From: Lindgomyces ingoldianus
Taxonomy: Eukaryota > Ascomycota > Dothideomycetes > Pleosporales > Lindgomycetaceae
DNA length: 35,595 nt
Assembly (NCBI RefSeq): GCF_010093535.1
Contig: NW_022985201.1
Coordinates: forward strand, 266,955-302,549
Direction: 5' to 3'
Each line of letters begins with the position of its first letter. Positions within the stretch are counted from its first letter, which is position 1. Below the pieces are notes generated by a model. The model ran no database searches, had not been told where the DNA came from, and saw nothing but the letters and a program-made list of their open reading frames with translations. Of this stretch, positions 31,569 to 35,595 are shown piece by piece. The position numbers and the translations under genes are program-made.

Positions 31569-32436
31569 CTACCTCTTCCTCTTCGACTTTATAGGCTTCT
31601 TACCTGCTCCACGTAATCGCTTCTTCTCTGCATTTGCCTCCTTCCTAGCCTTTGACTTCCGCCAGGCAGTCCATCGATCTCCGGGGATGAACATCTTGGT
31701 CTGGACATTTGCCCTCTCCGCTGCGCGACCAATATCCCAATTAGTCTCACGGAAAGTGTATCCCCTGCTCATTACTAGCTTGCTTGACGTCCTGTCTCGT
31801 GGCAAAGCCGTAATGTCTGTGTTGTTCTCCATCCCATCTCCGCCCTGAAAATCGCCTACCACAAGCTGACCTTCAAGCGTCTCTGGCTCTGATTGGGTTC
31901 TGACAGCAAGCATGCCCAGCCGTCTTCTTCGTGCAGCATTCGGAGGGTATGGCAGCGTTTCGTGTTTCTCGAAGACCACGCCAATGTACTGGCGCATTGG
32001 GTGCTTTAGCGGATCACGATAGTAGCGAACGTAGCCAGATCTAGTCGCGTAGATGCAGTGATCGCGGCCCATAGCGCAGTTTTCCCCAGGAAACCAAGCT
32101 GTTCCGCGTTGCCGGAAGATGATGTTGCCAGGAATTACATATTCTCCTACTCAATTCATTAGTTATATGTATAGAGATCCGCGAGGAGATGGACATACCG
32201 CCAGACTTCTTCGCTCCTAGCCGTTTGCCAGGCCCTTGTTTGGCGCCATTGGCTCGGCCTTGGGTCTGATGAGATGCGTGTCGTACGAACGCGAGGGTCG
32301 GGGAGGGGATGAAGGAGCCATTGGCGGCGCGCAGTATGTCGACGCGGACCGATGATACAAGAGACGCTGAGGATAGTCTTATAACCATTCGGAGAGGCGC
32401 GAATATCCGTGGAAGCAGCATGGTTGCATCGAGCAT
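31569..32436 (-). CDS. Mitochondrial large-subunit ribosomal protein bL27m
   Basis: Two exons on the minus strand, 32436-32199 and 32146-31569, with a 52-nt intron (GTATGT...GAGTAG, 32147-32198) that has a branch-like ACTAATGA, giving 271 residues. The presequence region (residues 1 to ~50, Arg/Ser/Leu rich) ends near FVRHASHQTQGRANG. The L27 core reads [27 protein letters not shown], then GRDHCIYATRSGYVRYYRD and GVVFEKHETLPYPPNAARRR. Bacterial L27 ends about there. The long Lys/Arg-rich C-terminal extension (to KSKRKR) is typical of fungal mitochondrial homologues (yeast Mrp7). The protein sits near the tRNA-binding sites of the mitoribosome. The exon 1 start could be the first or sixth codon (both Met). 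Confidence 0.95.
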
Positions 32437-32637
32437 GTTTTCACGTCAACTAAACGCTCTTGCAGAGCTCAAGAATTATCTGAAATACTCAAGCGCACAG
32501 GTAGTGCCAAGGTCACGTGAAAAGTGGGTCCAGGTCGGTCACTTGCCACATCATCTGGGCCCATATTGAGCGGCAAAAAGTCAACGCCAGAAGCCTAGCA
32601 ATGATTATCTAGACCAAAACAATCAGGAAAAATCGTC
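32437..32637. other. Upstream region of bL27m, no gene
   Basis: About 200 bp before the Tc1-like relic. It should contain the bL27m promoter; no clear element is visible. Confidence 0.5.
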
Positions 32638-34030
32638 TGTTGTTCTATTATCTATAGAAATTGTTATCTCCAAGATTTTCAACACATTTCTGGAGTCTTG
32701 AGCGGAAATCTGCGCCCTCACGATCGCGCTTCTCCTGTGAGAGCCCATACCACGCCTCTTAAGCCCTCTCACGTATAGCCTTTTCTGAGAGCTGGTTGCT
32801 CTAATTTTGAGCACGTAGGGTCTCAAACCTATCCTTTATTAGATTTGGTGAATGAGGAGGCTAGTTAACAACCCGTACTCTGCCATTATAACAAGCCCTC
32901 TCACGTATAGAGAATTGTTTCGCCTTTGCATGTGGAGATGCGTTGTCCTCTATAACGTATACTGTCCTCCCTATACGCCGTAAAATCGTATCTACCCATG
33001 GATATAACAGAGGCTTAAGTATAGTCTCCTAATAACGAACCCAATTGATTCCTCCTTTGCTCTTCTCTCCACGCTCTGCCCTCCCTATTTTGAACTCCCA
33101 TTCAGGGCGACGCTGGCGACGCGGGCGGCCTGAGGGTAGAAGCTCCTCTCGACCAAGTCGCCGGATGTTCTCGCTGAGCATTCGTAGAACACGATACTCA
33201 TTTGTACCAGGGATTTGTGACCTTCTCTGCATAGCCTCCTCTCCATAGCCTCCTCTTCATATTGATTCTCCCTATTCTCCTTATATAGCTTGAGCCTATT
33301 GATTTCCTTCTCTTACGGTGATTCCTTCTCCCATATGTGAAACAGCCCAAGGCCAAATCCATGGCAGATACCACCCCAAACCATTACTAATTTAAACGTA
33401 TTAGGAGGAGGACGGGCGTGCTTAAAGACGTTTGCGCCTTTTTGTATAGAGACTTTTGGTTTTTTCTGTGATGATCGCTTTTAATAGACATTTCGTCAGA
33501 AAACACAACGAGACAGCCCTCATTAAAGCTTCTTAATAGCCTATTAAGAGAATGTGAGGCGATTAGCCTTCTACTCTTCAGTAAACTGGATTTTCTAGGG
33601 TGGATTTACCTGAAAGATCTCTGAGTCTGTCAGGACCTTCCACCCAGTAGAATATGGGGTCCTGACGCCGTGGCTCCTCTCTACTTCCTGTATAACTGTC
33701 GCCCATGGTTTATCCTCTTGATGCTCATCGCATGTGGCTGTCTCTACCAGAGCTTCCTGTACAGACGATCCCTCAGGGAAACGCTCCTCGCAGCCGCGAT
33801 CGGTAACGGCCGCGATCGGTAACATCCTCGAGATGTTTTAGAAGGAGAGTAAGAGGATGGGGGAGAGGATCGTGTTGTACGCCAGCGCGCTAGGCGACGC
33901 GAGTATAGAGTTGTTGTGCTCCCCAGGGTGGGCAGCCAGAGACTTTAGTAGAGATACCCGTCCATCCGCGACCCTCACAACGCAGGGCAACAATAGCAGC
34001 TCGGGTAGGGATGTTAATCTGTTGTGAATG
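32638..34030 (-). pseudogene. Decayed Tc1-like DDE transposase
   Basis: A minus-strand relic readable in several frames. From its N-terminus it shows an HTH-like TRAAIVALRCEGRGWTGIS (about 34010-33950), RFPEGSSVQEAL and CDEHQEDKPW (about 33780-33700), STGWKVLTD, then FSDEMSIKSDHHR (about 33505-33465) holding the first catalytic Asp. ENIRRLGREELLPSGRPRRQ (in the open stretch 33029-33232) follows, then VIEDNASPHA (about 32955-32925) with the second Asp, and PPHSPNLI near 32855. It ends KCVENLGDNNFYR. Frameshifts and stops break it, but base composition is near normal, so decay was not by heavy RIP. Terminal repeats are not clear; outward ACCAAA-type ends are a weak possibility. Confidence 0.8.
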
Positions 34031-34373
34031 AGGTATTTGGGTTGGAAAAGATACATTGATTTGACTATATTTGCTAGTAAATTCCTGATTTTTGATTTAG
34101 TGTATACAACTGATTTGGTGAGGCATTTGCCAAGACTCAGAGCCTCCCTGCACGTGACCTTCGGACGTCCTAACTCTGGATTTCTCTTATCTCACAGGTC
34201 AGACGCTCCTCCAAGGTTTAACCGGACCAATTAAAGCGCTGTGGCTAGTGATGTCATGTTTTTGCAAACGTCTGCGGAGCGTCTAAGGAGAAATAGAGTA
34301 AATTTGTATGTATCTCTGTTTAGCATTTAGCTTTTTTTAACATTTTCTTACCTACAACACAATAAAATAGATA
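34031..34373. other. Intergenic sequence, nothing recognised
   Basis: About 340 bp between the Tc1-like relic and the mini-LTR element. It may hold the relic's terminal repeat. No gene supported. Confidence 0.5.
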
Positions 34374-34378
34374 TTTGT

Positions 34379-34531
34379 TGTAAGGACGGAGCTCTGTACC
34401 ACTACGCCAATACAACCAAAAAGGTGCGAATAATCAACCAACAGTTAATTATTGCGTACAGAATAGTATATATACCCGTCGCACGTAAGCACCATCTCGG
34501 CCTTACACGTAAGCGCCATCCTGGCCTTACA
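34379..34531 (+). repeat. Left LTR of the 604-bp element
   Basis: 153 bp. Its right part is a 27-bp tandem pair, CACGTAAGCACCATCTCGGC and CACGTAAGCGCCATCCTGGC each followed by CTTA. Contains GTATATATACCCG (TATA-like). Confidence 0.92.
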
Positions 34532-34829
34532 TTATCCCCCTTCTTAGCAGACGCATGTCCCAGGCGTCACATGACCTACCCGCAGCTCAGAGGCGCCTAT
34601 GCGCATGTCTCGGTTACCGGCCAGAGGCTGACCACCTGCGGCCCAGAGGCGCGGGATAAACACGACGCAACGCTCAGTGGCCACGCCAGCTAAGCCATAC
34701 ACACTAGACCTCCCAGCAGCTACAACGTGGCGCCAGAAGAGGCCGCCTCACGTTTCAGTCTAAAAACTGGCTAAGCTGTCTAAGGTGTGGGTCAAACGCG
34801 CGACCGTCCTTGTTGTTGGTTGATTATTA

Positions 34830-34982
34830 TGTAAGGACAGAGCTCTGTACCACTACGCTAATACAACTAAAAAGGTGCGAATAATCAACTAACAGTTAAT
34901 TATTGCGTACAGAATAGTATATATACCCGTCGCACGTAAGCACCATCTCGGCCTTACACGTAAGCGCCATCCTGGCCTTACA
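34830..34982 (+). repeat. Right LTR of the 604-bp element
   Basis: 153 bp, collinear with the left copy. Visible changes are CGCCAATA to CGCTAATA, ACCAAAA to ACTAAAA, AACCAAC to AACTAAC and GACGGAG to GACAGAG. Confidence 0.92.
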
Positions 34983-35104
34983 TTTGTTAAATGCAATTAA
35001 AACTTAAGTAACTAAGCTATATAGTAGTTATATTTTAAAAAAGCTAAACTTATAATTTAGGGGTAAAGTACACTGCTAAAGCTAGTTCTAAGTTGCTTTG
35101 CACT

Positions 35105-35254
35105 AAATTACCCTCCCTTATGCAACTTAACTACTAGAGCAGCTAGAGGCAAGCTAAGAGCTAGAGCTAGTTGCACATAAGCAGGCTAGTTAGCTCTAAC
35201 TCTTAGCTTATCTCTAGCTACTCTACTAGTTAAGTTGCATAGGGGAGGGTAATT
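35105..35254. repeat. 150-bp hairpin repeat (MITE-like)
   Basis: Left arm 35105-35170 and right arm 35186-35254 are near-complementary (AATTACCCTCCCTTATGCAA against TTGCATAGGGGAGGGTAATT) around a 15-bp loop. The size and ATTACCCTCCC ends suggest a foldback MITE. A clear TSD could not be assigned. Confidence 0.8.
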
Positions 35255-35271
35255 AGGTATAATTATATAAG

Positions 35272-35322
35272 CTTTTAATTAGATCCCTCTAGGCAGCGTA
35301 CAGAGGGAGGTTTAATTAAAAG
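35272..35322. repeat. Short hairpin
   Basis: CTTTTAATTAGATCCCTCT pairs with AGAGGGAGGTTTAATTAAAAG around AGGCAGCGTAC. A small foldback 18 bp from the larger hairpin; possibly the end of the same or a related element. Confidence 0.75.
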
Positions 35323-35536
35323 TGCAAATGCATATAATAGTTTAAGCCCTAGGCAAGCTTCTGTTTAAACAGCAAGCTGTTAGAGGCATGTTGTGATAAA
35401 GAAGTACGTTAGTGAAGTGGAGAAAGTTTGCCTAATAACTGCAGCTAAGACACACTAAAGCTTGTACCATTTTCTCTCAGACCCTCTGGAGTGATTCATC
35501 GAGCGTGGCGCAGCAGCGCAAAGCCTCCTCGGCAAT
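35323..35536. other. Non-coding sequence, nothing recognised
   Basis: About 210 bp, with a stray GAAGTACGTTA similar to family A/B termini (35401-35411). Confidence 0.45.
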
Positions 35537-35595
35537 CGGTACTACCTATTGCCGACGCCCGGTGGATCCTCCAGAGGGTATGGCTCGTGAGATAA
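35537..35595 (+). repeat. Long direct repeat, right copy (runs off the window)
   Basis: CGGTACTACCTATTGCCGAC... GGATCCTCCAGAGGGTATGG...GAGATAA, matching 27264-27320 with a few substitutions and a small length difference. It begins inside a perfect 8-bp hairpin, TCGGCAAT...ATTGCCGA. Confidence 0.85.

Larger units (their letters stand above)
34379..34982 (+). mobile_element. 604-bp miniature LTR element (TRIM-like), recent
   Basis: Two 153-bp direct repeats, 34379-34531 and 34830-34982, bracket 298 bp of GC-rich non-coding sequence. The TSD TTTGT is at 34374-34378 and 34983-34987. The repeats start TGTAAGG and end CCTTACA, perfect inverted ends. They differ by few bases, mostly CpA-to-TpA in the right copy, so insertion was recent but RIP has begun. 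No gag or pol. A TGGCGCCAGAAGAGG, similar to a primer-binding site, lies in the interior at about 34729 but not next to the left LTR. Strand is arbitrary. Confidence 0.9.

Noticed and set aside
28221..32436. Biosynthetic cluster or effector island at the edge of an AT-rich block
   Set aside because: The genes are an LSM protein, a mitochondrial-type protein, a dienelactone hydrolase and a mitoribosomal protein; none is a secreted Cys-rich protein or a backbone enzyme.
34424..34693. 89-codon frame in the miniature LTR element
   Set aside because: It crosses from LTR to interior, and the beginning is shared with the other LTR where it does not continue.
34723..34743. TGGCGCCAGAAGAGG as a definite primer-binding site
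   Set aside because: It is about 200 bp from the end of the left LTR rather than next to it, and GGCGCC is itself palindromic, so orientation is undecided.

Overview
The window looks like a filamentous ascomycete (Pezizomycotina) chromosome segment with two sharply different compartments. Bases 1 to about 27,050 are AT-rich, have almost no intact reading frame, and are built from transposable elements whose former codons are full of TAG and TAA (CAG/CAA to TAG/TAA). The trinucleotides TCA and TGA are nearly absent by eye. This is the mark of repeat-induced point mutation (RIP, CpA to TpA). Bases ~28,220-32,440 have balanced composition and carry four short, intron-containing genes. From ~32,640 to the end there is a decayed Tc1-like transposase relic, a young miniature LTR element and two hairpin repeats.

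The repeat block is a set of elements nested inside each other, which target-site duplications (TSDs) let one order. A Ty1/Copia retrotransposon (3204-16979, TSD GTTTT) has a Ty3/gypsy chromovirus (7773-15019, TSD ATAAG) inserted inside its reverse transcriptase. The chromovirus in turn carries a small non-autonomous LTR element (11600-13176, TSD ATTTA) between its RNase H and integrase. To the left lie a Fot1/pogo-like transposon, a palindromic microsatellite, the end of a second pogo-like family (A), and a second Copia copy facing the first head-to-head. To the right, families A and B of pogo-like DNA transposons are repeatedly nested (B in A twice, B in B), together with a minus-strand LTR element and a 424-bp mini-LTR element.

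Two of the B elements (17872-18972 and 21379-22478) are 1.1-kb palindromes of the 5' half of the B transposase. They share the same internal junction, lie in opposite orientations and are each flanked by TA. The palindrome therefore appears to be a mobile entity in its own right. This is the most unusual structure I found.

The gene island encodes, in order: an LSM-domain protein resembling the NatC auxiliary subunit Naa38 (minus), a fungal protein with a predicted mitochondrial presequence (plus, sharing a short divergent promoter with the first), a dienelactone hydrolase family enzyme (minus, convergent with the second) and mitochondrial ribosomal protein bL27m (minus). They are ordinary housekeeping-type genes with no evident shared pathway. 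A ~57-bp sequence occurs in the same orientation on both sides of the island (27264-27320 and 35537-35595). I found no tRNA, rRNA, CRISPR array or intact mobile-element gene.
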